DNA from: Clostridiales bacterium
Lineage (GTDB): Bacteria > Bacillota_A > Clostridia > Christensenellales > Aristaeellaceae
DNA: 10,220 nucleotides
NCBI GenBank assembly: GCA_012514855.1
Contig: JAAYZL010000149.1
Coordinates: forward strand, 1-10,220
Direction: 5' to 3'
The position numbers were made by a program, and so were the translations under genes. The notes under the pieces were generated by a model that saw nothing but the letters and a program-made list of their open reading frames with translations, was not told the DNA's origin and ran no database searches. Below, in pieces: positions 1 through 6,462 of the stretch. Positions within the stretch are counted from its first letter, which is position 1. Every line of letters begins with the position of its first letter.

Positions 1-623
1 CACAGGCCGTTTATGTATTCCTCGCTGTCGAATTCGAGGTCGAGCTGGCGGCCGGAGCCGTCCCCGAGGTCGTAGGCCATGACGACGGTTCCGCGGCTCG
101 CGTAGGTCGTGAAGTACATAAGCCCGTCCAGGACGAACGGCTGCGTGCACTGGCGGATGTACGAATAGCCGCTCTCGTCCTCGAGCATGTCCTCCCAGTC
201 GAGCTCGAGCGCGACATCCGCGCGGACAATGCCGTCCTCGCCGAAAACGACCTTGCGGAGCGCCGCGCCGAGCAGTTCCGTCTCCTCTTCCTCCTGCAGC
301 CAGCGGCTCTCGACAGACAGCGCGTAGAGCTGCCCGTCGTGGGCGATCAGCGCCTGCCGGTCGAGGTTCGCGCCGTCGGGCGTCCGAAAGTTCGGCTCGT
401 CCCACGCGTAGCGGACGGGCCCTTCGGCGCCCGGTTCGAGCACGAACAGCGCGTCGTAGGTGAGCATGTAGAGCGTTTCATCCAGGTAGGCCATGCTGCG
501 CACGCCGCCGTCGAAGCCCTCGTCGCCGCGCCGGAGGATCGTCGCGTCGCCGGGCGCCGCGAGCGCAGAAAAGGGAACCATCGCGACAAACAGCGCGATC
601 AGGAGCGAAAGTAGTCTCTTCAT
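1..623 (-). CDS. Secreted beta-propeller-like protein, N-terminal part (runs off left edge)
   Basis: An open frame starts at ATG 621-623 and stays open to position 1, giving about 207 residues with no stop in the window. Residues 1-22 (MKRLLSLLIALFVAMVPFSALA) form a clear Sec signal peptide: basic N-end, hydrophobic core and an Ala-x-Ala cleavage site. The mature part repeats short strand-like phrases such as MAYLDETLYMLTYDALFVL, LIAHDGQLYALSVES and FVLDGLMYFTTYASRG. Their 'x-DG-x-LY' spacing resembles blades of a beta-propeller (Kelch, PQQ or NHL type); the family cannot be named from this part alone. An AAGGAG ribosome site (complement of 634-639) lies 10 nt from the ATG. The gene follows the HlyD-like gene after 25 bp and is probably its co-transcribed third member. 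The exported-protein call is firm; the propeller call is inference from the repeat pattern. Confidence 0.8.
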   Translation of the reverse strand, partial: MKRLLSLLIALFVAMVPFSALAAPGDATILRRGDEGFDGGVRSMAYLDETLYMLTYDALFVLEPGAEGPVRYAWDEPNFRTPDGANLDRQALIAHDGQLYALSVESRWLQEEEETELLGAALRKVVFGEDGIVRADVALELDWEDMLEDESGYSYIRQCTQPFVLDGLMYFTTYASRGTVVMAYDLGDGSGRQLDLEFDSEEYINGL

Positions 624-648
624 TTTTAACGTTCTCCTTGAATTTGTG

Positions 649-1758
649 CTATGCGCCCTCGTCCTCGGCCTCCGGTTCGGGGGCGGGTTCGTCCTGCGCG
701 TACACGAGCACCGTCATGCCCAGCCGCACGCTGTCGTCCGGCTCGAACGCTATGTAGGCGGTGTAGCTCGGTTCGCTCTCCCCCTCCGCCTGCGCGCTGA
801 CGTAGGAAATCCCGGTCACGGTTCCGGGGAAGCGCGTCTCGCGGTTGTTGTCCCAGTTGAACTCGATCATGACCGGCATGCCCTCCGCGATCGCGCCGAG
901 GTCGGACTCGCGCACCCGAATCTCGATTTGGGTGGACGCGTCCGAATAGACCGAGATGATCTTCCCGCCCTTCTCGACCGCGCCGCCCGCCGCCGCGTCG
1001 ACCGAGGACACGATGCCGCCGACGGCGGTGATGATCCCGCTGCCGGGCGCAAACAGGCCGTCGAGCGCGCCGGTGACCGTCTCGAACAGCAGCTCGCCTC
1101 GCTCGACGAAGTCGCCGTTTTCGACGTGAATCTTGAGGATGCTGCCGCTTCCCTTGATCGGCACGGGCGCCGTCGCCGCGACCGTTCCGCGGCCGATGCG
1201 CGAGGACTGCGCGTAGTCGGAGCGGCGGAAGATGCCGACCGTCTCGGCCATGTAGAACTCGCCGCCCGTCACCTCGACCTTGTACTTCCCCTCTGCCTCG
1301 ACCGTCGTCACGATGCCGGTGCCCTTGTGCGTTCCGTCGGCGGTACAGGAGAGGAACACCTTCTCGCCGATGTGTATGAACTTGTTCTCGCTGGTATTGT
1401 ACGCCTTCTCGGTCGACGCGGAGATCGTATACTTGTTCGTCGGCTCGATGAACATCACCGCGCCGTAGCGCTCGGTGATGCCGTCGGTCAGGTCGCCCTC
1501 CCGCCCGAACACGCCGGAAACCGTCCCCTCGACCGACGCGTAGACCTTCGTCGTCTGCAGTGCCGCGACCGCCTCTCCAAGATGCACGCGGTCGCCCGCG
1601 CGCACGTTGACCACGTCGACGATGCCGCCGAACGGCGCGAGCACGCTGACCGGATCGCCGCCGGTCACCTTTCCGTCGAACACCATCTCCGCGTGCGCAA
1701 CGCCTACCAAAAGCGCCGCCGCAACGAGGAGCACAACCGCCCTCCTCAGGTTTTTCAT
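649..1758 (-). CDS. HlyD/RND-type membrane-fusion (periplasmic adaptor-like) protein
   Basis: The gene encodes 369 residues. MKNLRRAVVLLVAAALLVGVAHA is a signal peptide or N-terminal anchor. Two lipoyl/biotinyl-like hammerhead regions follow, near residues 37-105 (core APFGGIVDVVNVRAGDRVHL, then VEGTVSGVFGREGD) and near 193-270 (GSGSILKIHVENGDFVERGE, then APGSGIITAVGGIVSSVDAA). A barrel-like C-terminal region covers about 271-360 and contains EGMPVMIEFNWDNNRETRFPGTVTGIS, a phrase typical of HlyD/MFP adaptors. There is no obvious long coiled-coil hairpin. The tail is acidic and Pro/Glu-rich. The start ATG (1756-1758) overlaps the TGA of the preceding gene (1755-1757) as ATGA, which suggests coupled translation, and a GGAGGAGGG site sits just upstream. 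In Gram-positives such proteins usually work with an ABC exporter, but none is visible here; a partner could lie left of the window. The fold is well supported; the substrate is unknown. Confidence 0.85.
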   Translation of the reverse strand: MKNLRRAVVLLVAAALLVGVAHAEMVFDGKVTGGDPVSVLAPFGGIVDVVNVRAGDRVHLGEAVAALQTTKVYASVEGTVSGVFGREGDLTDGITERYGAVMFIEPTNKYTISASTEKAYNTSENKFIHIGEKVFLSCTADGTHKGTGIVTTVEAEGKYKVEVTGGEFYMAETVGIFRRSDYAQSSRIGRGTVAATAPVPIKGSGSILKIHVENGDFVERGELLFETVTGALDGLFAPGSGIITAVGGIVSSVDAAAGGAVEKGGKIISVYSDASTQIEIRVRESDLGAIAEGMPVMIEFNWDNNRETRFPGTVTGISYVSAQAEGESEPSYTAYIAFEPDDSVRLGMTVLVYAQDEPAPEPEAEDEGA

Positions 1759-3728
1759 GCGCCCTCCTCCTCCCGCTGCCAGGCCCCGAACGGAACGTCC
1801 ATCATCTCCGGCGGGCCGTAATACAGGTCGTAGTAGTACATCGGCTGCTCCGCGTCCGCCGTCAGCGGCCAGACCTCGCCCTCGACCGCCGCTTCGACGA
1901 CGATGGTTCCCGCCGCGGGATCGAGCGTGGAGCCGCCCATCCACACGGAGTAGTCGAATTTCCGGGTCGACACGCCGCCCGCCTTGAGCTTCATGTACTC
2001 GGCTCCGGCGGTGAAGCCCGCGGTCGAGATCGCCGCGACGCGGTCGCCGGCCTTCAGCACGAGGTAGTCGACGCCGCTGTTGAAAAGCATCCGGTACACC
2101 GCGCCGTTGAACTGCCAGAGATAGGTGTACGCTCCATTTATTGCCGGGTCGGGCAGCGCCTCGAGCACGAGCGTGTCGGGCTCTTTTTCAGCATGATCTT
2201 CCCCTTCATCCTCCGCGCCGCCCCAGGCGGTCAGCCTTGCCGTGAACTCGGGCTGGTACATCGGCCCGATCGCGAGGTTCTCCGCGCTGTCGAGCGAAAG
2301 CGTCAGCGGGAGCTCCTCCTCCCCGATCGCGAGCGCGTGCATCGGCTCGCCGGAGAGCACGAGGTTCAACTGGTCGTAGGGCGTCGTGTCGACGTCGTCC
2401 GACGGGGTGTGCTTGATCTTCGTCCCGCCGCTTCCTCCCCCGCCGCCGCCGCCGCCCCCGCCCCCGCCGGGAATGGGGATGGGCTTCGGAATCGCGAACT
2501 CGCCGGGGTATTCGGCGATATTTCCGGCGTTGTCGCGCGCGAGGATCGTCCCCGGCGGGTAGATCTGCCCGAGCGAGCCGGTGTGCGTGTAGACGCCGTC
2601 CTCGTCGACTGGCACCCACGTCAGGCCCCCGTCGACCGAGTAGGCGTTGAGCCCGCTCAGCGGGTCGCCGGAGGACACGTGAAACACCGCCTTGCCCTCG
2701 GCCTCGAGCGCGGCGGAGACGTAGTTCGGCTTCGTGTAGTCGAGCTTCAATTCATATTTCGAGGACAGCGCGCGGACGTCGCCGATGCTGTCCAGAATCG
2801 CGAAGCGCACCGTGTAGCTGCCCTCGTCGCGCGCGGTGAAGGCGTCCGCGGACAGCACGATGAAGCGCTCGTCATAGGCGATCGCCGCGTAGCCGTAGCC
2901 CTCCTCGCCCTCCGGGATGCCCGAGAGCGTGAACACCGGCTTGACGTTCGACCACGCGCCGGGCGCGTAGTTTTCGGCCGACACGAAGATGTCGAGCTCG
3001 ACCGGCTCCGGCTCTCCGGGTGGGGGCGGTTCGGACGTCTGTTTCTGCTCGACCCACAGATAGAGCAGCAATTCCGGCCCGCCCTCCTCCTCCGCCGCCG
3101 TCGCCCGGAGCGCGCCGGGGTCGGTTTCGGACATGCGCACCTCGAACTTGTCCGCCTCGTAGACGTCCGGGTCGGGCAGGAAGACCGTCTTTTTCAGGTC
3201 GTCCGGCAGCTTTCCGGAGACCGTCAGCACCTCGTCCGAGCGTATGTAGACGACGGCCTCCGTGTCCCCGGTAAAATCGCGGAGCAGCTCGTCGAGCGTT
3301 CCGAACAGCACATTCGCGGCGTCCGACGGGTCGACCATCCACGCCTCGGCGTCCGGGGGAATCTCGGGCGGGGGCGCTTCCCCGGTCGGGTCGGCGCTCA
3401 GAAGGGACATCGACAGGCCGGCGGGATCGAGCGTCGGCGCGTCGGTCGGCACTTCCGCCGGGGTCTCCGTGGGCGTCTCCGTCGGCGTCTCCGTAGGAGT
3501 TTCCGTCGGGGTCTCCGTCGGGGTCTCCGCCGGCGTTTCCGTCGGCGTCTCCGTCGGCGTCTCCGTCGGCGTCTCCGTCGGCGTCTCCGTCGGCGTCTCC
3601 GTCGGCGCCTCCGTCGGCGCCTCCGTCGGCGCCTCCGTAGGCGCCTCCGCCGGCGGCTCCGCCAGCGCCCCGGTCATCAACAGGCACAGCGCCACCGCCG
3701 CGGCCAAAACCCGTTTCAAGGAACTCAT
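1755..3728 (-). CDS. Secreted Pro/Thr/Glu-repeat surface protein with poly-Gly linker
   Basis: The gene encodes about 657 residues of no family I recognise as a whole. From ATG 3728 it has a signal peptide (residues 1-23, ending MTGALA). A low-complexity stalk of 19 four-residue units (APTE, TPTE, TPAE) fills residues 23-99. A mixed alpha/beta region follows to about 260, then Ig-like or strand-rich segments to about 420 that contain the DNAGN phrase common in bacterial Ig-like domains. A run of 12 glycines lies at 421-432, and a last strand-rich domain with many Tyr residues ends the protein. I see no LPxTG sorting signal, SLH domain or C-terminal membrane segment. The start is uncertain. 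ATG 3728 has GGGGG directly against it, while TTG 3719 (giving MKRVLAAAVAL) lies 9 nt from AAAGGGGG and resembles the N-ends of the two downstream genes. ATGs at 3761 and 3785 have weak or no ribosome sites. It overlaps the adaptor gene by 4 bp and is the first gene of this operon. Confidence 0.8.
   Translation of the reverse strand: MSSLKRVLAAAVALCLLMTGALAEPPAEAPTEAPTEAPTEAPTETPTETPTETPTETPTETPTETPAETPTETPTETPTETPTETPTETPAEVPTDAPTLDPAGLSMSLLSADPTGEAPPPEIPPDAEAWMVDPSDAANVLFGTLDELLRDFTGDTEAVVYIRSDEVLTVSGKLPDDLKKTVFLPDPDVYEADKFEVRMSETDPGALRATAAEEEGGPELLLYLWVEQKQTSEPPPPGEPEPVELDIFVSAENYAPGAWSNVKPVFTLSGIPEGEEGYGYAAIAYDERFIVLSADAFTARDEGSYTVRFAILDSIGDVRALSSKYELKLDYTKPNYVSAALEAEGKAVFHVSSGDPLSGLNAYSVDGGLTWVPVDEDGVYTHTGSLGQIYPPGTILARDNAGNIAEYPGEFAIPKPIPIPGGGGGGGGGGGGSGGTKIKHTPSDDVDTTPYDQLNLVLSGEPMHALAIGEEELPLTLSLDSAENLAIGPMYQPEFTARLTAWGGAEDEGEDHAEKEPDTLVLEALPDPAINGAYTYLWQFNGAVYRMLFNSGVDYLVLKAGDRVAAISTAGFTAGAEYMKLKAGGVSTRKFDYSVWMGGSTLDPAAGTIVVEAAVEGEVWPLTADAEQPMYYYDLYYGPPEMMDVPFGAWQREEEGA
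2433..2468 (-). repeat. Poly-glycine coding tract (12 Gly)
   Basis: Twelve consecutive Gly codons (GGC, GGG and GGA mixed), then Ser-Gly-Gly, encode a flexible linker at residues 421-432 of the secreted repeat protein. The plus strand shows runs of CCC and GCC triplets with two stretches of five C. It separates the Ig-like segments from the C-terminal strand-rich domain and follows a KPIPIP phrase. Confidence 0.9.
3433..3660 (-). repeat. Coding 12-bp minisatellite (19 units, PTE-type stalk)
   Basis: There are nineteen consecutive 12-bp units of the plus-strand form gtcggcgtctcc. The five units at 3541-3600 are identical to each other and to the unit at 3481-3492. The three at 3601-3636 are identical with gcc in place of gtc. 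The outermost units are diverged. Read on the coding (minus) strand each unit gives Glu-Thr-Pro-Thr or Glu-Ala-Pro-Thr. The unit is a multiple of three, so gain or loss of copies keeps the reading frame. The identical central block with diverged edges fits recent expansion by slippage or unequal recombination. Confidence 0.95.
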
Positions 3729-3845
3729 CCCCCTTTGAAAGCCGTTTTTCCCGGAAGGCATTTCCACCAATATAGGACGGCGCATCCGGCGGATTGGTTG
3801 CCGGAAAAAAGGAAAAATTTATTGCGCGCCCCTCCGTCTCCGCCC

Positions 3846-3851
3846 ATTATA
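3846..3851 (-). promoter_or_regulatory. Candidate extended -10 promoter for the secreted-protein operon
   Basis: Read on the minus strand, TGC-TATAAT gives a perfect -10 hexamer (complement of 3846-3851) with the TGn extension that can replace a good -35. No convincing -35 lies 16-18 bp upstream. Transcription would start near 3839 and leave a leader of about 110 nt before ATG 3728. That leader holds a small 5-bp hairpin at 3786-3804 (CCGGC and GCCGG). This is inference from motif match only. Confidence 0.45.
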
Positions 3852-3896
3852 GCACGTTTGACTTCGAAAGACGTATCGTTTTTCAATAAGTATATG

Positions 3897-3925
3897 TTGA
3901 CTTTCGCGCCGAGGCGTGGTACAAT
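3897..3925 (+). promoter_or_regulatory. Strong sigma-A promoter for the DUF2975-HTH-VanZ operon
   Basis: TTGACT (3897-3902), a 17-bp spacer and TACAAT (3920-3925) give a near-consensus housekeeping promoter. Start of transcription near 3932 leaves only about 16 nt before the GTG at 3948, with the GGAGG ribosome site almost at the 5' end of the RNA. A second TTGACTTCG copy at 3858-3866, with a weak TTCAAT at 3882-3887 (18-bp spacer), could be a minor upstream promoter or half of a repeated binding site. Confidence 0.8.
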
Positions 3926-3947
3926 CCGCGCATGCGGAGGGATGATT

Positions 3948-4424
3948 GTGAAAAGACGACCGGATCACGGAATGCGGGCGGCCGGGGTGGTCGCGGGGGT
4001 GCTCGGGATTTTTGTGGCGTTCGTGCTCGCGCCGCATCTGGGCGTTCGGATGCGCGCCGCCTACCCGTCGGATCGGGACCTGTTCTGGCCGCTGCTCGCG
4101 TACGTCTGGGCCACGGCGGCGCCGGGCTTCTGGGCGCTTTGCGAATACTTCAGGGTCTGCGAGGAGATTCGCCGGGACAACTCGTTTTCCCGGGAAAACG
4201 TCAAGTCGCTGCGCGCGATCTTCCGGCTGCTGCTGACGATGTCCGCGATGCTGCTCGTGGGCGCCGCCGGGCTGGTCGCGTTCCGGCAGCGGCATCCGAC
4301 CGTGATATTGCTGCTTTTGATGGGCGCGGCGGCGTCCGCGCTGGTCGCGGTGCTCGCGAACGCGCTGTCGCAGCTGATCCGGCGCGCGGCGGAGCTCAAG
4401 GACGAGAACGACCTTACGATTTAG
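3948..4424 (+). CDS. DUF2975 (YoaS-like) four-helix membrane protein
   Basis: The gene encodes 158 residues. GTG 3948 is chosen because GGAGG (3936-3940) lies 7 nt upstream; ATG 3942 in the same frame would sit 1 nt from that site. Four hydrophobic stretches, near residues 11-30, 47-65, 92-112 and 118-141, are likely transmembrane helices. Between helices 2 and 3 lies EEIRRDNSFSRENVKSL. The C-terminus reads LSQLIRRAAELKDENDLTI. Both phrases are hallmarks of the DUF2975 family (Bacillus subtilis YoaS). The function of the family is not established. It is typically paired with a small Cro/C1 regulator of the YozG type, which follows here: the TAG stop lies inside that gene's AGGAGG site. Family assignment is strong from the C-terminal motif plus context. 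Confidence 0.9.
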   Translation: MKRRPDHGMRAAGVVAGVLGIFVAFVLAPHLGVRMRAAYPSDRDLFWPLLAYVWATAAPGFWALCEYFRVCEEIRRDNSFSRENVKSLRAIFRLLLTMSAMLLVGAAGLVAFRQRHPTVILLLLMGAAASALVAVLANALSQLIRRAAELKDENDLTI

Positions 4425-4434
4425 GAGGCGAAGC

Positions 4435-4653
4435 ATGGCGATTGTCATCAATCTGGACGTCATGCTTGCCCGGCGCAAGATGAGCATGACGGAGCTCTCC
4501 GAGCGGGTCGGGATCACGATGGCGAACCTGTCGATTTTAAAAAACGGGCGGGCGCGCGCCGTGCGCTTCTCGACGCTCGACGGCATCTGCCGCGCGCTCT
4601 CGTGCCAGCCGGGGGATATTCTGGAACACGTAGAGGAAGGGGACGGACGATGA
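4435..4653 (+). CDS. YozG-like Cro/C1-type HTH transcriptional regulator
   Basis: The gene encodes 72 residues, essentially a single helix-turn-helix domain of the XRE (Cro/C1) class. It opens with MAIVINLDVMLARRKMSMTE. Helices 2 and 3 are TELSERVGITMANLSILKNG (residues 19-38), followed by FSTLDGICRALSCQPGDILE (45-64), the usual ending of short YozG-type regulators. The start ATG 4435 has a perfect AGGAGG site (4423-4428) 6 nt away. The end overlaps the VanZ-family start by 4 bp (ATGA, 4650-4653). There is no sensor or oligomerisation domain, so control may come through the membrane-protein neighbour. By family precedent the pair is co-regulated; autoregulation at the 3897-3925 promoter is an inference. 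Confidence 0.92.
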   Translation: MAIVINLDVMLARRKMSMTELSERVGITMANLSILKNGRARAVRFSTLDGICRALSCQPGDILEHVEEGDGR

Positions 4654-5174
4654 GCATCGAGAGAACCCTGGCGCTTGTCCGCTACGCGCTTGTGTTCGCC
4701 GCGTGCGTGTCTGCAGTCTACGCGCTGATCCGGCTGAGCCGGCTGAAGCTGCACATCGACCGGCCCGGGCGCGAGGCCGCGCTGTTCGCGGCGGTGTTTT
4801 ACCTGGCGGCGCTTTTATACGTCACCGCGATCCGCGGAGGGCTGTCGCTGAACCCCGGCGGCGCGGTCAACTGGATACCGGGCAAGATGACCGTCGGGCA
4901 GTTTCGGGCCGGCGCGTGGCCGTTTGCCTATCACTTCCTCGGGAATACGCTCTGGTTCATGCCGCTGGGCTTTCTGCTGCCGGCGCTCTTTCGCGGGTGG
5001 ACGCTCCCGAGGGCGGCGCTCCTCGGCCTCGCCGTCTCGGTCGGCATAGAGGTTGCGCAGTGGCTGTTCCGGACCGGCTCGGCCGACATCGACGACGTGC
5101 TGCTGAACACCGCCGGGACGGCGCTCGGCTACGCGGCGCACGCCCTCCTCCGGAGAAGGCGCGATTCAGTTTGA
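4650..5174 (+). CDS. VanZ-family membrane protein
   Basis: The gene encodes 174 residues. ATG 4650 overlaps the preceding stop (ATGA), with GGAAGG (4635-4640) upstream. Likely transmembrane segments lie near residues 8-28, 43-60, 96-113, 120-138 and 152-167. VanZ hallmarks are present: NTLWFMPLGFLLP (99-111), the E134-x2-Q137 pair in IEVAQWLF, and the DIDDVLLNTAGTALGY block (146-161). VanZ itself gives low-level teicoplanin resistance in the Tn1546 cluster, but most family members have unknown, probably envelope-related roles, and no vanA-type genes lie nearby, so a resistance role is not claimed. Its stop lies inside the end of the convergent fprA gene (9-bp overlap), with no terminator visible between them. 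Confidence 0.9.
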   Translation: MSIERTLALVRYALVFAACVSAVYALIRLSRLKLHIDRPGREAALFAAVFYLAALLYVTAIRGGLSLNPGGAVNWIPGKMTVGQFRAGAWPFAYHFLGNTLWFMPLGFLLPALFRGWTLPRAALLGLAVSVGIEVAQWLFRTGSADIDDVLLNTAGTALGYAAHALLRRRRDSV

Positions 5175-6329
5175 CATCCGGTCGGCGAGCCGTTCGAGCT
5201 CCCGCTCGGTCTCGGGTTTCATCGACGAGCGGATCGTGACCGCGGGCTCCAGAATCTCGACGTCCTTCATCTCCTCCAGCAGCGCGCGCATCCGCTTCCC
5301 CGCCGCGGGCGCCCAGCTTCCGTTTTCGACGACGCCGACCCTGCGCTTCTGGTACGCCTTCGCCTTCAGATGCAGCAAAAAATCCTCCATCGACGGGAAC
5401 AGCCCGGCGTCGTAGCTCGCCGCGAACACGGCCATGCGGTCGTAGCGGAACGCGCTTGCGACTGCCTTCGAGACCCATGCGCGCGACAGATCCATCTCGA
5501 CGACGCTTTCGACGCCCCGCTGCCGAAGCATCTCCGCGAAGCGTTTCGCGGCAAAAGCCGTGTGCCCGTGCATCGATGCCCACGCGACGAGCACGCCTTT
5601 GTCCTCGGGCCGGTAGCCGCTCCACGCGTCGTATTTTCCGATATAGAACGGGAGGTTCTCCCGAATCACCGGGCCGTGCAGCGGGCAGATCGCCTTGATG
5701 TCGAGCGAGGACGCCTTTTTAAGCAGCGCGGCCACCTGTGCGCCGTACTTGCCGACGATGTTGAAGTAGTAGCGCCGCGCCTCGTCGACCCACCCGTCGG
5801 AGAAGTCCGGCGCGCCGAACTTGCCGAACGCGTCGGCGGAGAACAGCACCTTTTCAAACTGCTCGTAGCTCACCATGACCTCCGGCCAGTGAACCATCGG
5901 CGCCGTGAGGAATTTCAGCGCGCGCCTTCCGAGCGGGAGCGCATCCCCCTCCCCGACCGCGACCGCGCGATCCCCGAGCTCAATATCGAAGAACTGGCCG
6001 ATCAGCGCGTGCGCCTTCGCGGTCGCGACGACGCGCATCTCCGGGTACAACCCCGCGAGCAGCGCGATGTTCGCCGCGTGGTCGGGCTCCATGTGGTGGA
6101 CGACGAGGTAGTCCGGCGCCCGCCCGGCGAGCTCGCGGCGGAGGTTGTTGAGCCACGCGTCCGTCTCGCGCGCGTCGACGGTGTCCATGACCGCGCACTT
6201 CTCGTCCAAAATCACGTGCGAATTATACGAAATGCCGTCCGGCACCGGATATTGGCTCTCGAACAGGTCGAGCGTCCGGTCGTACGCGCCGACGGAACGG
6301 ATCGCGTCGGAAATTGTCAGATCGTTCAT
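5166..6329 (-). CDS. fprA: FprA-type flavodiiron protein (O2/NO reductase)
   Basis: The gene encodes 387 residues, the usual length of a minimal flavodiiron protein. The N-terminal metallo-beta-lactamase-like domain (about 1-240) carries the full di-iron ligand set: H79-x-E81-x-D83-H84 in VVHHMEPDHAAN, H147 in PMVHWPE, D166 in SADAFG and H218 in CPLHGP. The C-terminal flavodoxin domain (about 245-385) binds FMN; its phosphate loop is ASMHGHT, where many relatives have a SMYGNT-type loop. These enzymes are soluble and reduce O2 to water or NO to N2O with electrons from rubredoxin or a similar donor. There is no fused rubredoxin domain and no rubredoxin gene in the window. ATG 6329 is chosen because AAAGGGG lies 8 nt upstream; the GTG at 6338 would abut that site. 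Confidence 0.95.
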   Translation of the reverse strand: MNDLTISDAIRSVGAYDRTLDLFESQYPVPDGISYNSHVILDEKCAVMDTVDARETDAWLNNLRRELAGRAPDYLVVHHMEPDHAANIALLAGLYPEMRVVATAKAHALIGQFFDIELGDRAVAVGEGDALPLGRRALKFLTAPMVHWPEVMVSYEQFEKVLFSADAFGKFGAPDFSDGWVDEARRYYFNIVGKYGAQVAALLKKASSLDIKAICPLHGPVIRENLPFYIGKYDAWSGYRPEDKGVLVAWASMHGHTAFAAKRFAEMLRQRGVESVVEMDLSRAWVSKAVASAFRYDRMAVFAASYDAGLFPSMEDFLLHLKAKAYQKRRVGVVENGSWAPAAGKRMRALLEEMKDVEILEPAVTIRSSMKPETERELERLADRMSN

Positions 6330-6349
6330 CTTCTTCACCCCTTTGGTGT

Positions 6350-6378
6350 ATTATACCACGCGGCCGCGCCGCTTTCAC
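6350..6378 (-). promoter_or_regulatory. Promoter of fprA
   Basis: On the minus strand, GTGAAA (complement of 6373-6378), a 17-bp spacer and a perfect TATAAT (complement of 6350-6355) precede fprA. Transcription would begin near 6343, so the AAAGGGG ribosome site lies at the very 5' end of a leader of about 15 nt. I see no clear Rex, PerR or Fur operator. Confidence 0.65.
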
Positions 6379-6403
6379 GCGTTTCGGGGTAAAATCTCGT
6401 CCA

Positions 6404-6432
6404 TTGTATTTCGCGGAACATTGTGCTAAAAT
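6404..6432 (+). promoter_or_regulatory. Candidate promoter of the aldolase / AroE-like operon
   Basis: TTGTAT (6404-6409), a 17-bp spacer and TAAAAT (6427-6432) lie ahead of the GTG at 6463, which would give a leader of about 24 nt. The match to consensus is moderate. It is divergent from the fprA promoter inside the same 133-bp intergenic region. Confidence 0.5.
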
Positions 6433-6462
6433 AGGAGAATCACTCGGAAGGGCAGGGATTTC

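Noticed and set aside
649..1758. HlyD-like protein as part of a two-membrane efflux pump
   Set aside because: No RND pump or outer-membrane channel gene is in view, and the rest of the window points to a Gram-positive. Adaptor-like proteins also occur with Gram-positive ABC exporters.
3433..3660. Regular repeats as a CRISPR array
   Set aside because: The units are 12 bp, directly adjacent with no spacers, and code in frame for a Pro/Thr/Glu stalk.
2193..3941. Long plus-strand open frame opposite the secreted-repeat gene, rich in RRRLRRR
   Set aside because: It is the antisense of the repeat and GC-rich codons. It lacks a ribosome site and recognisable domains, and only its end (from 3948) is a real gene.
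3932..4483. Alternative plus-strand frame starting at ATG 3932
   Set aside because: It overlaps the DUF2975 gene in another frame and gives an Arg/Gly/Ala-rich sequence. The DUF2975 frame has the family's C-terminal motif.
4650..5174. Glycopeptide-resistance locus suggested by the VanZ-like protein
   Set aside because: No vanR/S/H/A/X-type genes are present, and VanZ-family proteins are widespread without any resistance role.
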